NCBI GenBank assembly: GCA_021154065.1
Contig: JAJKJG010000395.1
Location: forward strand, 1 to 5,003
Direction of reading: 5' to 3'
Length of the DNA stretch: 5,003 nucleotides
From: Methylobacterium sp.
GTDB lineage: Bacteria > Pseudomonadota > Alphaproteobacteria > Rhizobiales > Beijerinckiaceae
In this document: positions 1 to 5,003 of the stretch, in pieces
How positions within the stretch are numbered: position 1 is the stretch's first letter
How the letters are laid out: the number at the start of each line of letters is the position of its first letter
The notes under the pieces: model-generated
The model's database searches: none
Told to the model about the DNA's origin: nothing
What the model saw: the letters and a program-made list of their open reading frames with translations, nothing else
Translations under genes and position numbers: made by a program

Positions 1-219
1 CCCGATCCGGCGCAGCGCGGCCGCGACCTCGTCGGGCTCCGCATGATCACCATGAGCCCGAGCGGCGCCGAGCAGTGGAAGGGAACGCTCTACCGCTACA
101 CCGACGGCCAGACCTTCAGCGGCAGCATGAAGATGACCGGCCAGAACACCATGGAGCTGTCGGGCTGTGTCGCCGGCGGGCTGATCTGCCGATCACAGAC
201 CTGGACGCGGGCGCAATAG
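1..219 (+). CDS. DUF2147 family protein, C-terminal part (5' end outside window)
   Basis: The reading frame is open from the first base and ends at TAG 217-219, giving the last 72 residues of a protein. The fragment has the hallmarks of the DUF2147 C-terminus: a W-x-G-x-L-Y-R-Y segment, then DGQTFSG, a short beta-strand-like stretch, and a closing block with G-C-V-A-G-G near residue 56, C-R near 63 and a final S-Q-T-W. Family members are usually small exported proteins of about 120-150 residues with a signal peptide, and their biochemical role is not established. The two cysteines (56 and 63 of the fragment) could form a disulfide in the periplasm; that is inference. The signal peptide and start codon would lie left of the window. 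The gene converges with the GST gene, with about 14 bases between the stop codons. The family call is confident; the function is unknown. Confidence 0.85.
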   Translation, partial: PDPAQRGRDLVGLRMITMSPSGAEQWKGTLYRYTDGQTFSGSMKMTGQNTMELSGCVAGGLICRSQTWTRAQ

Positions 220-234
220 GCCGCCCGCGGCGGC
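220..234. terminator. Short GC hairpin between convergent stops
   Basis: The sequence GCCGCC-CGC-GGCGGC is a perfect 6-bp stem with a 3-base loop. It begins right after the DUF2147 stop and touches the last base of the convergent GST stop codon. It is symmetric, so it could slow RNA polymerase from both sides. There is no T-run on either strand, and in DNA this GC-rich such a short stem can arise by chance. It is a weak terminator candidate only. Confidence 0.25.
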
Positions 235-944
235 TATCCCCGCGCCCGCTGCCCGAACAGCACGGCGTGGACGGCGGGATCGTGGAGGTCGTTCTTGCGC
301 CGGTCCTGCGCATTGACAGCGATACCGCGCTGGACGGCCGGGCGGGCGAGGACCGCGGCAAGCCAGCGCTTGACGTTCGGGAACTCCTCGATGTGCTGGC
401 CTTGCCGCTCCCACAGCTTCGCCCAGCCGACGCAGGCGATATCGGCGATGGAGTAGTCGTCGGCGAGGTACTCGCGCTCCGCGAGGCGCCCGTTCAGGAC
501 GCCATAGAGCCGGTTCGCCTCGTTCGTATAGCGATCGACCGCGTACGGCATCTTCTCCTTGGCGTAGATGCGGAAATGATGGGCCTGCCCGAGCATCGGC
601 CCGAAGCCGCCCATCTGCCAGAACAGCCACTCCTCGACGGCGACGCGCCGGCGCTCGTCGCTCGGATAGAGCTGTCCGGTCTTGCGGCCGAGGTACTGCA
701 GGATGGCGCCGGATTCGAAGACCGAGATCGGTTCGCCTCCGGGACCGTCCGGATCGACGATCGCCGGGATGCGGTTGTTCGGCGCAATTCTCAGGAACTC
801 GGGCTTGAACTGGTCGCCCTTGCCGATGTTGACCGGGTGCACCGTGTAGGGAAGCCCGCATTCCTCGAGCATGATCGAGGCCTTCCAGCCGTTCGGCGTC
901 GGCCAGTAGTAGAGCTCGATTGCTGCCTGCACGACCGCCGCCAT
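234..944 (-). CDS. Glutathione S-transferase, YfcG/Nu-class-like (disulfide-bond reductase type)
   Basis: A 236-residue two-domain GST. The thioredoxin-like N-terminal domain (about residues 9-93) has Y-x-x-P-T-P-N-G, with Thr16 and Asn18 where E. coli YfcG has the Thr and Asn that contact glutathione. It also has P-N-N-R-I-P-A-I with the cis-proline at 60, and F-E-S-G (Glu77-Ser78), which holds the gamma-glutamyl group. The helical domain carries the YfcG/YghU signature W-Q-M-G-G-F-G-P-M-L-G-Q-x-H-H-F at about 109-124 and the S-x-x-D N-cap at 165-168. Known members are cytosolic, bind GSH or GSSG and reduce disulfides without a catalytic cysteine; the same role here is inferred. The start at 944 is chosen because AGGAG lies 7 bases upstream. 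A longer in-frame start at 971 would add nine residues lacking family similarity. About 20 residues extend past the usual YfcG end, rich in Arg and Asp. The gene stands alone, divergent from the next gene. Confidence 0.92.
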   Translation of the reverse strand: MAAVVQAAIELYYWPTPNGWKASIMLEECGLPYTVHPVNIGKGDQFKPEFLRIAPNNRIPAIVDPDGPGGEPISVFESGAILQYLGRKTGQLYPSDERRRVAVEEWLFWQMGGFGPMLGQAHHFRIYAKEKMPYAVDRYTNEANRLYGVLNGRLAEREYLADDYSIADIACVGWAKLWERQGQHIEEFPNVKRWLAAVLARPAVQRGIAVNAQDRRKNDLHDPAVHAVLFGQRARG

Positions 945-990
945 GTCCGCTCTCCTACACGCTCGAGGCACAGGTTAGGCAAAAACGACG

Positions 991-1007
991 GCGGACGTAA
1001 CGTCTGC
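991..1007. promoter_or_regulatory. Palindrome between divergent genes, possible operator
   Basis: The core GACGTAACGTC (994-1004) is a perfect odd palindrome. With its flanks it extends to 17 bases with one mismatched pair (993/1005). It sits 50 bases upstream of the GST start and about 130 bases before the small exported-protein gene, where an operator for a divergently placed regulator site would be expected. No regulator gene is next to it and no second copy was seen in the window. Function is inference only. Confidence 0.22.
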
Positions 1008-1052
1008 CTCGCGCGCCGGGTCTATCGGAAAAAAGGATGACGGCGCGCAGGC

Positions 1053-1081
1053 TTGGCAGCAACTGCAATTTGCGGTCGAAT
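1053..1081 (+). promoter_or_regulatory. Possible sigma-70-type promoter of the small exported-protein gene
   Basis: TTGGCA (1053-1058, five of six consensus -35 bases) is followed after exactly 17 bases by TCGAAT (1076-1081, four of six -10 bases). Transcription would start near 1088, leaving an untranslated leader of about 50 bases before the ATG at 1138. The rest of the 945-1137 gap holds the palindrome near 1000 and A-rich patches at 981-985 and 1029-1034, but no further gene is seen. This is a by-eye match with no experimental support. Confidence 0.3.
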
Positions 1082-1137
1082 GCGGGTTGCCGGCCGAGAC
1101 CGGCGTCCATGATGTGTTCAAGCAAGGGGTTCTGGTC

Positions 1138-1473
1138 ATGAGTCACCGCTTCGGCATCGCCGCGACACTGCTCGTTTTCGCACTCGCGGGGCCCGCCTTC
1201 GCCAGAGATACGCCGGCAGAGCGCGATGGCGCCATCGTCGTCGCGCAGGCGTCGACACCGGCGCTCGGCGAGGACACCGGCAAGCGCAAGTCGAGAAAGC
1301 GCGAAGGGACCGCGAAGCGGGAGCCGACGGTCAACCAGATGGCGGCCCGCGAACGCCAGCGCAAATGCGCCGCCGAGTGGAAGGAGGCGAAAGCCGCAGG
1401 CAAGACGGAGGGGCTGAAATGGCCGAAATACTGGAGCAAGTGCAACGCGCGGCTCAAGGGTAAGACGGTCTGA
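1138..1473 (+). CDS. Small exported two-cysteine protein of unknown function
   Basis: A 111-residue protein. Residues 1-22 look like a Sec signal peptide: a short charged start, a hydrophobic core (about 7-18) and A-F-A before a predicted cleavage at 22/23. The mature protein opens with a charged, probably disordered linker (about 23-65; the run at 49-55 is mostly Lys/Arg). A compact C-terminal block (about 67-108) follows, with two cysteines at 77 and 102 and the order R-x-R-x-x-K-C, E-W-K, A-G-K, W-P-K-Y-W-S-K-C-N. The 25-residue Cys spacing and basic, Trp-rich character suggest a small periplasmic domain closed by a disulfide; a distant likeness to PsiF repeats is possible but unproven. 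The start at 1138 is preferred because AAGGGG lies 8 bases upstream and it places the signal peptide first; a TTG at 1087 in the same frame would bury it. No function can be assigned. Confidence 0.75.
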   Translation: MSHRFGIAATLLVFALAGPAFARDTPAERDGAIVVAQASTPALGEDTGKRKSRKREGTAKREPTVNQMAARERQRKCAAEWKEAKAAGKTEGLKWPKYWSKCNARLKGKTV

Positions 1474-1534
1474 CGGCAGCGCGGGCTCCCCTTCGCGGGC
1501 CACCCGGAATGGCAGCTGGTTTAAATCCGCTCGC

Positions 1535-1562
1535 GCCGATCGCTCGCATTTGAGCGATCGGC
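1535..1562. promoter_or_regulatory. Perfect 11-bp inverted repeat with 6-base loop
   Basis: GCCGATCGCTC (1535-1545), the loop GCATTT, and GAGCGATCGGC (1552-1562) form a perfect 11-bp hairpin. It lies 62 bases past the stop of the upstream small gene and 72 bases before the start of the next one, in a 161-base gap that otherwise shows no gene. No U-run follows on either strand, so it is not a textbook intrinsic terminator. It could be a terminator or mRNA-end stabiliser for the upstream gene, or an operator or leader hairpin for the downstream gene. A stem this long is unlikely to be random, but its role is undecided. Confidence 0.45.
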
Positions 1563-1634
1563 TGAACCGTATCTCAGCCTTTCACGCCTAGGCTCTCCCT
1601 CGACGCCGCCGATGCGGTCGACCAGGGGACCTCC

Positions 1635-1874
1635 ATGCGCTTTGCCTTCGCCCTTCTCCTCCTCCCGCTCCTCGCCTCGCCGGCTCCGGCCCAGGACCGC
1701 AACGCGTTTCAGGGCGGCGCCGCCTTCAGCAACATGAGCGCCCAGGATGCGGCGCGGCTGAACGAGGCGGTCCGCAACGACCCGCAGGCGCGCCAGGCCC
1801 TCGACCAGGCCGAGCGCAAGCTCAACGACGCCGGCCACCGCTCCGGCCAACTGCTCGAGAAGACGCGGCCCTGA
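1635..1874 (+). CDS. Small exported protein of unknown function
   Basis: A 79-residue protein starting at ATG 1635, with AGGGG 6 bases upstream. Residues 1-20 form a clear Sec signal peptide: Arg2, a Leu-rich core L-L-L-L-P-L-L, then A-P-A-Q, with cleavage likely after Ala19 or Gln20. The mature protein is only about 60 residues. It is polar, without cysteine or a second membrane segment, and probably mostly helical from about residue 35 on (the stretches D-A-A-R-L-N-E-A-V and A-L-D-Q-A-E-R-K-L-N are amphipathic). It ends in a basic tail. I do not recognise a family. A good ribosome site, a classic signal peptide and a terminator hairpin just downstream support a real gene. It follows the two-cysteine exported protein on the same strand, but the 161-base gap with a hairpin argues against a tight operon. 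Confidence 0.65.
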   Translation: MRFAFALLLLPLLASPAPAQDRNAFQGGAAFSNMSAQDAARLNEAVRNDPQARQALDQAERKLNDAGHRSGQLLEKTRP

Positions 1875-1903
1875 GGTCTGCTCGACCGCATCTTTGAAAC
1901 GAG

Positions 1904-1928
1904 AACGGGCGGCTAAGGGCCGCCCGTT
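1904..1928. terminator. Bidirectional terminator hairpin between convergent genes
   Basis: AACGGGCGGC (1904-1913) pairs perfectly with GCCGCCCGTT (1919-1928) around the 5-base loop TAAGG. The hairpin lies 30 bases after the stop of the small exported-protein gene and 23 bases after the stop of the convergent GST gene, so it can serve both. The plus-strand side is followed by TTTCGTG including the stem end, and the minus-strand side by TTCTCGTTT. Both tails are only moderately T-rich, which is common in high-GC genomes. Confidence 0.7.
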
Positions 1929-1950
1929 TCGTGTGCGTGCCGGCCGACGA

Positions 1951-2592
1951 TCAGGCCGCCGCCTTGGTCTCCTTCGGCAGCAGGTCCTCGTTGCTCCTGA
2001 AGCCGGGCAGCGCCTCGACGCGCTTCGTCCAGGCGGAGACGTTGGGGAAGGCCGAGAGATCGACCCCGGCGTGCGGGGCGTAGGCAACGACGCCGTAGAT
2101 GTCGATGTCGGCAAAGCTCGGCGCATCGCCGACGATCCAGCTGCGCCCGCCGAGATGGCTGTCCAGCGTCTTGAGGCCCGCCTGCCCGTCGGCCTCGTAA
2201 TGGGCGAGGACCTCGGGCGGGAACTGGGCGAAGCCGAGCTTTGCCGCCCGCGGGCGATAGATGCCCTTCGAGAGCCGGTCGAACTCCCAGAACACCCACT
2301 CGCGCGCATCCATGCGCTCCTGCAGCGTCGCGCCGCCGAACTTGCCGGTCTTGTCGGCGAGGTACTCGAGGATCGCGGCGGACTGGCAGAGATGCCGCCC
2401 GTTCGAGTTGTCGACGAGCAGCGGCACCTGGCCGAAGCGCTGCTTCGCCAGGTATTCGGCCCGCTTGTGCTCGCCTTCGCGCAGATTGACGTGCACGTAA
2501 TCGAACGGCTCGCCGGCGAGCGACAGGAACAGGCCGACCTTGTAGGTCGGACCGGAGGCCCAGACTCCATGAAGCGTGTAGCGTGCGGGCAT
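1951..2592 (-). CDS. Glutathione S-transferase family protein (second type)
   Basis: A 213-residue GST-superfamily protein clearly different from the one at 234-944. The thioredoxin-like domain (about 4-82) starts Y-T-L-H-G-V-W-A-S-G-P-T-Y-K-V, where Ser13 is the candidate glutathione-activating residue. It has F-G-Q-V-P-L-L-V with the cis-proline at 57 and C-Q-S-A-A-I-L-E-Y-L-A, with Gln70-Ser71 in the glutathione-binding position. The helical domain (about 90-205) carries the usual S-x-x-D N-cap (159-162) and ends P-x-V-S-A-W-x-K-R-V-E-A-L-P-G-F. Length is normal for the superfamily. It is probably a cytosolic glutathione-conjugating or thiol-transfer enzyme; the substrate cannot be read from sequence. 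The start at 2592 is chosen because AAAGG lies about 6-7 bases upstream and the fold begins four residues later; the open frame extends further upstream without family-like sequence. It diverges from the DUF4345 gene across about 104 bases, in which I saw no strong promoter hexamers. Confidence 0.92.
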   Translation of the reverse strand: MPARYTLHGVWASGPTYKVGLFLSLAGEPFDYVHVNLREGEHKRAEYLAKQRFGQVPLLVDNSNGRHLCQSAAILEYLADKTGKFGGATLQERMDAREWVFWEFDRLSKGIYRPRAAKLGFAQFPPEVLAHYEADGQAGLKTLDSHLGGRSWIVGDAPSFADIDIYGVVAYAPHAGVDLSAFPNVSAWTKRVEALPGFRSNEDLLPKETKAAA

Positions 2593-2696
2593 GGAACACC
2601 TTTGCGGATGGGACGATCTTGAGGATGATCGGAAGCCGTGCAGGCTAGCCGATCGCAAGCTTGGCCGGAAGCGGTCGCGGCGGAGGTTTGGAGGCG

Positions 2697-3116
2697 ATGG
2701 GGTCGATCGAACGCGAGAAGCGGCTGCTGCAGCGCGTCGTGGCGGTCGCAGCCTTGATCCCGGCCCTGGCCGGCCTCTCCGGCGTCCTGCTCGGACACGG
2801 CATTACCGGCGACCGCAACCCGAGCGTCTCGGCCGACAGCCATTTCCGTTTCCTCTCAGGTCTTCTCCTCGGCATCGGGCTCTGCTTCTGGTGGACGGTG
2901 CCGCGGATCGAAGAGAAGACCACCTTCTTCCGCTTTCTCACCCTGATCATCGTGATCGGCGGCCTTGCGCGGCTGCTCGGCTTGTGGATCACCGGCGTCC
3001 CGTCGCTGTTCATGCTGATGGCGCTGGCGATGGAGCTCGTGGTCACGCCGGCGCTGTGCTTCTGGCAGACGCGGGTCGCGAACCGCGCCGCCGAGGAATC
3101 CGGGGTGGCGCCGTAA
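2697..3116 (+). CDS. DUF4345 family four-helix membrane protein
   Basis: A 139-residue inner-membrane protein with four predicted membrane segments at about 11-33, 50-68, 80-98 and 102-122. The sequence matches the DUF4345 pattern. After the first helix comes a short polar loop ending D-S-H-F-R-F-L-S-G (47-55), then G-L-x-F-W at the end of helix two and P-x-I-E. Next come F-R-x-L-T-x-I-I-V-I-G-G-L-A-R-L-L-G and a last helix with M-E-L-V-V-T-P-A-L-C-x-W-Q. The conserved Asp/His/Arg loop and the Arg and Glu inside the membrane suggest more than a structural role, but the family has no assigned function. The ATG at 2697 is preferred: GGAGG at 2682-2686 lies 10 bases upstream and a second GGAGG sits nearer. 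A TTG at 2661 in frame would add 12 unlikely residues. The gene converges with the GNAT gene, leaving only 10 bases between stops. Confidence 0.85.
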   Translation: MGSIEREKRLLQRVVAVAALIPALAGLSGVLLGHGITGDRNPSVSADSHFRFLSGLLLGIGLCFWWTVPRIEEKTTFFRFLTLIIVIGGLARLLGLWITGVPSLFMLMALAMELVVTPALCFWQTRVANRAAEESGVAP

Positions 3117-3126
3117 CGGGGGTGCC

Positions 3127-4164
3127 TCACAGCGCCTTCTCGAAGCGGTATTCGACCGAGTTCGACACATCGCCGAGGGCACGCGTGGCATCCGCGCGAA
3201 GGTAGCCGAGGCGCGTGTAAAGCCGATGCGCGTTCGTGAAGCGTGTATCCGACCAGAAGAACATGTTTCTGGCGCCGCGCTCTCGCGCATGATCCTCGGC
3301 GAGGCGGATCAGCCGCTCGCCGAGGCCGCGCCGGCGCAGGTCGGGCCGCACATAGAGCCGGTGCAGCTCCCCTTCACGCTCTGCCGGATAATCAATGGCG
3401 ATGCAGGCGCAGACGCGTCCGCGCGCATCCTCGGCGACCCAGAACGCACCGCCCCTTTGGCCGAAGGAGCGGCTCGGGTGGCGCAGATCGGTCAGATCCT
3501 CGTGCGGGTCGACATAGCAGCCCGGATACTCGGCAAAGCAGAGAGCAAGAAGGCCGAAGAGGTCCTGTGCATCCTCGTCGCGGGCAAGGCGAGGCAGAGC
3601 GCCAGGAAGAGGCCGCTCATAGACGAGCGCCTCGCCGGCTCCCGCATGGCCGATCTTGGCGGTCCAGGTGAAGCCGTTGCGTTCATAAAAGGCCCGCCCC
3701 TTGGCGTTGCCGCCTTCCACCTCGAGCCTCGCCACCTGAGCGGTCGGGAACGCCGCGAGCGCCGCCTCGAGGAGCGCGCGGCCGATCCCGGCGCGCTGCT
3801 GGGCCGGTCGGACATAGAGCCGGCCGATCGTGAGAACGCGATCGTCGCCGAGCGTCGCCGAGACGGTTCCGGCGAGCCCGTCTTCGCGCTCGGCAACAAG
3901 GAAGACGTGGCTCGCACGTCCGAGCTCGCCTGCAAGCTTCTCCACCGCGTGCAGTCGGTCGGTGAAGGAAGCAACCTCCTCGTAGCCGAAGAGCGGATCG
4001 TAGGTGTCATGCCAGGTCTCGACGAGGAGCGCCCGGATCTCGACGAGGTCGGGGGCCGCCGCGGGACGGAGGACGAGGGAGGCGCTTGCGGAGGACACGC
4101 TGGGAACTACTGGCGCCGGGCTGCTGATGAGCGGAGAATGCCCGCAGGATCTTGCGCGGAGCAT
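3127..4164 (-). CDS. Tandem GNAT-family N-acetyltransferase (two GNAT domains)
   Basis: A 345-residue protein with two complete GNAT domains. Domain 1 (about 30-187) begins L-V-L-R-P-A and has L-Y-V-R-P followed by the acetyl-CoA pyrophosphate loop Q-R-A-G-I-G (123-128) and N-A-K-G-R-A-F-Y-E-R-N-G-F. Domain 2 (about 190-345) has L-H-R-L-Y-V-R-P, the loop R-R-R-G-L-G (277-282) and N-A-H-R-L-Y-T-R-L-G-Y. Both loops keep the Q/R-x-x-G-x-G pattern, so both may bind acetyl-CoA. The acceptor is unknown. The start is uncertain. ATG 4164 (used here) and GTG 4098 lack a Shine-Dalgarno; GTG 4098 would give a tight nine-residue lead into domain 1. ATG 4200 has GAGGAG only 2 bases upstream but would overlap the divergent DUF962 gene. 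The first 30 or so residues are Ser/Pro/Ala-rich and may not be translated. Confidence 0.88.
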   Translation of the reverse strand: MLRARSCGHSPLISSPAPVVPSVSSASASLVLRPAAAPDLVEIRALLVETWHDTYDPLFGYEEVASFTDRLHAVEKLAGELGRASHVFLVAEREDGLAGTVSATLGDDRVLTIGRLYVRPAQQRAGIGRALLEAALAAFPTAQVARLEVEGGNAKGRAFYERNGFTWTAKIGHAGAGEALVYERPLPGALPRLARDEDAQDLFGLLALCFAEYPGCYVDPHEDLTDLRHPSRSFGQRGGAFWVAEDARGRVCACIAIDYPAEREGELHRLYVRPDLRRRGLGERLIRLAEDHARERGARNMFFWSDTRFTNAHRLYTRLGYLRADATRALGDVSNSVEYRFEKAL

Positions 4165-4167
4165 GTC

Positions 4168-4494
4168 ATGGCGAAGCTGCCTGAAGAGAGCATTCGGCAT
4201 TTCTCCTCATTTGACGAGTTCTATCCCTTCTACCTCGAAGAGCACGCCGACCGCAGCTCGCGCCGGCTGCACTTCATCGGCACGAGCCTCGCGCTCCTCC
4301 TCTTCGTCTATGCGCTCGCGACGCGGCGCTGGGCGTTGCTGATCCTGGTTCCGGTCGTCGGCTATGGCTTCGCCTGGCTCGGCCACTCCATCTTCGAGAA
4401 GAACCGCCCGACGACGTTCCGGCACCCGCTCTACAGCCTCATGGGCGATTTCCGCATGTGGTTCGATATGCTGCGGGGACGGGTGCCGTTCTAA
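4168..4494 (+). CDS. DUF962 / Mpo1-like small membrane protein
   Basis: A 108-residue protein of the DUF962 (Mpo1-like) family. The N-terminus contains F-x-E-F-Y-P-F-Y-L-E-E-H (His26) and then R-R-L-H-F-I-G-T (His35). Two hydrophobic segments follow at about 37-52 and 55-72, then G-H-S-I-F-E-K-N-R-P (His73, Glu77), H86-P and a closing D-F-R-M-W-F-D-M. The yeast relative Mpo1 is an Fe(II)-dependent dioxygenase acting in alpha-oxidation of 2-hydroxy fatty acids, using conserved histidines. The short bacterial branch is largely uncharacterised, so a lipid-oxidation role is only a hypothesis. The start at 4168 has GGAG 6 bases upstream; an in-frame ATG at 4138 has a badly spaced ribosome site. 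The start codon is three bases from a possible start of the divergent GNAT gene, and the stop is 4 bases from the convergent dehydrogenase stop. Confidence 0.87.
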   Translation: MAKLPEESIRHFSSFDEFYPFYLEEHADRSSRRLHFIGTSLALLLFVYALATRRWALLILVPVVGYGFAWLGHSIFEKNRPTTFRHPLYSLMGDFRMWFDMLRGRVPF

Positions 4495-4498
4495 GCCA

Positions 4499-5003
4499 TC
4501 AGGCTTCCACCAGCTCCGGCCACGGCACGATCGTCGACTTCACCGTCTTCATCGCCATCGCGTCGGCGACGGCGCGCGACACGCCCTCCTCGGTGAACGG
4601 ATAGAGCGTCTGCATCTCGAGCCATGGGTACTTGTCGCGGGCGCGGTAGAGCATGTCGACGCCGAGCGGCAGGTCGTTGCCCGTGAAGGCCCAGGAGCCG
4701 AGCACGTTGAGGTCCTTGGCGCAGATGCGGTGCCAGGAGGTCTCGATCGTGCCGGCGTCGGTGAACTGGCCCATCTCGACATAGGTGCCGCCGTCGCGCA
4801 GCATCTCGATGCCTTCCGGCCCGGCCGAAGGGTGGCCGGAGCAGTCCATCACGAGGTCGGCGCCGAAGCCGCCGACGATCTCGCGCACGCGGGCGATGCG
4901 GTCCCGCGCTGACTTCAGTTCCTCGATGTTCACTGTCGCCTCGGCGCCGAACTCACGCGCGAGCTTGAGCCGCGGCTCCTCCGGCGCACCGACGCAGATC
5001 ACG
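4499..5003 (-). CDS. Zinc-type alcohol dehydrogenase (MDR superfamily), C-terminal part
   Basis: The last 168 or so residues of a medium-chain dehydrogenase. The frame is open to the right edge, so the start, the catalytic zinc-binding GroES-like domain and the first glycine motif lie outside; the GTG near the edge is an internal valine. Seen here are the second strand of the Rossmann domain and the helix R-L-K-L-A-R-E-F-G-A, then G-A-D-L-V-M-D-C-S-G-H, the M-L-R-D-G-G-T-Y-V-E-M-G-Q-F strand region, K-D-L-N-V-L-G-S-W-A-F, and the C-terminal T-V-K-S-T-I-V-P-W-P. This arrangement is like threonine/sorbitol-dehydrogenase-type zinc enzymes; the substrate is not readable. The residue where NAD-specific enzymes carry Asp at the end of strand two is Ala in G-A-P-E-E-P-R-L, so cofactor preference is uncertain. 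It converges on the DUF962 gene with 4 bases between stops and no terminator between them. Confidence 0.88.
   Translation of the reverse strand, partial: VICVGAPEEPRLKLAREFGAEATVNIEELKSARDRIARVREIVGGFGADLVMDCSGHPSAGPEGIEMLRDGGTYVEMGQFTDAGTIETSWHRICAKDLNVLGSWAFTGNDLPLGVDMLYRARDKYPWLEMQTLYPFTEEGVSRAVADAMAMKTVKSTIVPWPELVEA

Noticed and set aside
75..1040. 321-codon plus-strand open frame across the first GST
   Set aside because: It overlaps a clear GST on the other strand and the DUF2147 end in another frame. Its translation is low-complexity Arg/Asp/Leu-rich with no recognisable motif.
1586..1593. GCCTAGGC 8-bp palindrome just upstream of the 79-residue gene
   Set aside because: It is too short to stand out from chance, and no repeat or spacing supports a regulatory role.
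1521..2843. Long open frame (about 440 codons) on the minus strand
   Set aside because: It runs antisense to the 79-residue gene and through the second GST gene in another frame. Its translation is Arg/Ser/Pro-rich with no domain, as expected for a shadow frame in GC-rich DNA.
3117..3126. Possible terminator between the convergent DUF4345 and GNAT genes
   Set aside because: Only 10 bases separate the stops and no hairpin is visible; any terminator would lie inside one of the coding regions.
2591..3205. 204-codon plus-strand frame overlapping DUF4345
   Set aside because: It is an alternative frame of the DUF4345 gene. The Arg/Pro-rich translation lacks the membrane helices that make the other frame convincing.
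3226..4167. Long plus-strand open frame joined to the front of the DUF962 gene
   Set aside because: It is the antisense shadow of the tandem GNAT gene. Family similarity begins only after the ATG at 4168, which has its own ribosome site.

Overview
This 5.0 kb window is GC-rich, densely packed bacterial chromosome. The protein families and codon usage suggest an alphaproteobacterium, most likely of the Hyphomicrobiales (Bosea, Methylobacterium or similar). That placement is inferred from protein character only, because no taxonomic marker is present. I see no RNA gene, mobile element, CRISPR array or phage gene.

Layout from left to right: the 3' end of a DUF2147 envelope-protein gene (+); a YfcG/Nu-class-like glutathione S-transferase (-); two small genes for exported proteins of unknown function (+, +); a second, unrelated GST-superfamily gene (-); a four-helix DUF4345 membrane protein (+); a protein with two tandem GNAT acetyltransferase domains (-); a short DUF962/Mpo1-like membrane protein (+); and the 3' part of a zinc-type (MDR) alcohol dehydrogenase (-) that runs off the right edge.

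The strand alternates at almost every gene, so nearly every gene is its own transcription unit. Convergent pairs nearly touch: their gaps are about 14, 76, 10 and 4 bases. Only the 76-base gap holds a convincing shared terminator hairpin. Divergent pairs meet at about 193 bases (GST1 and the first small exported protein), about 104 bases (GST2 and DUF4345) and essentially zero bases (GNAT and DUF962).

The genes do not form an obvious pathway. Two glutathione-dependent proteins, a dehydrogenase, a GNAT protein and small envelope proteins suggest a housekeeping or stress-related neighbourhood rather than a dedicated system. I found no convincing new multi-gene system. The items most worth checking are the tandem GNAT fusion and its colliding divergent start, an 11-bp perfect hairpin between the two small exported-protein genes, and those two uncharacterised proteins.
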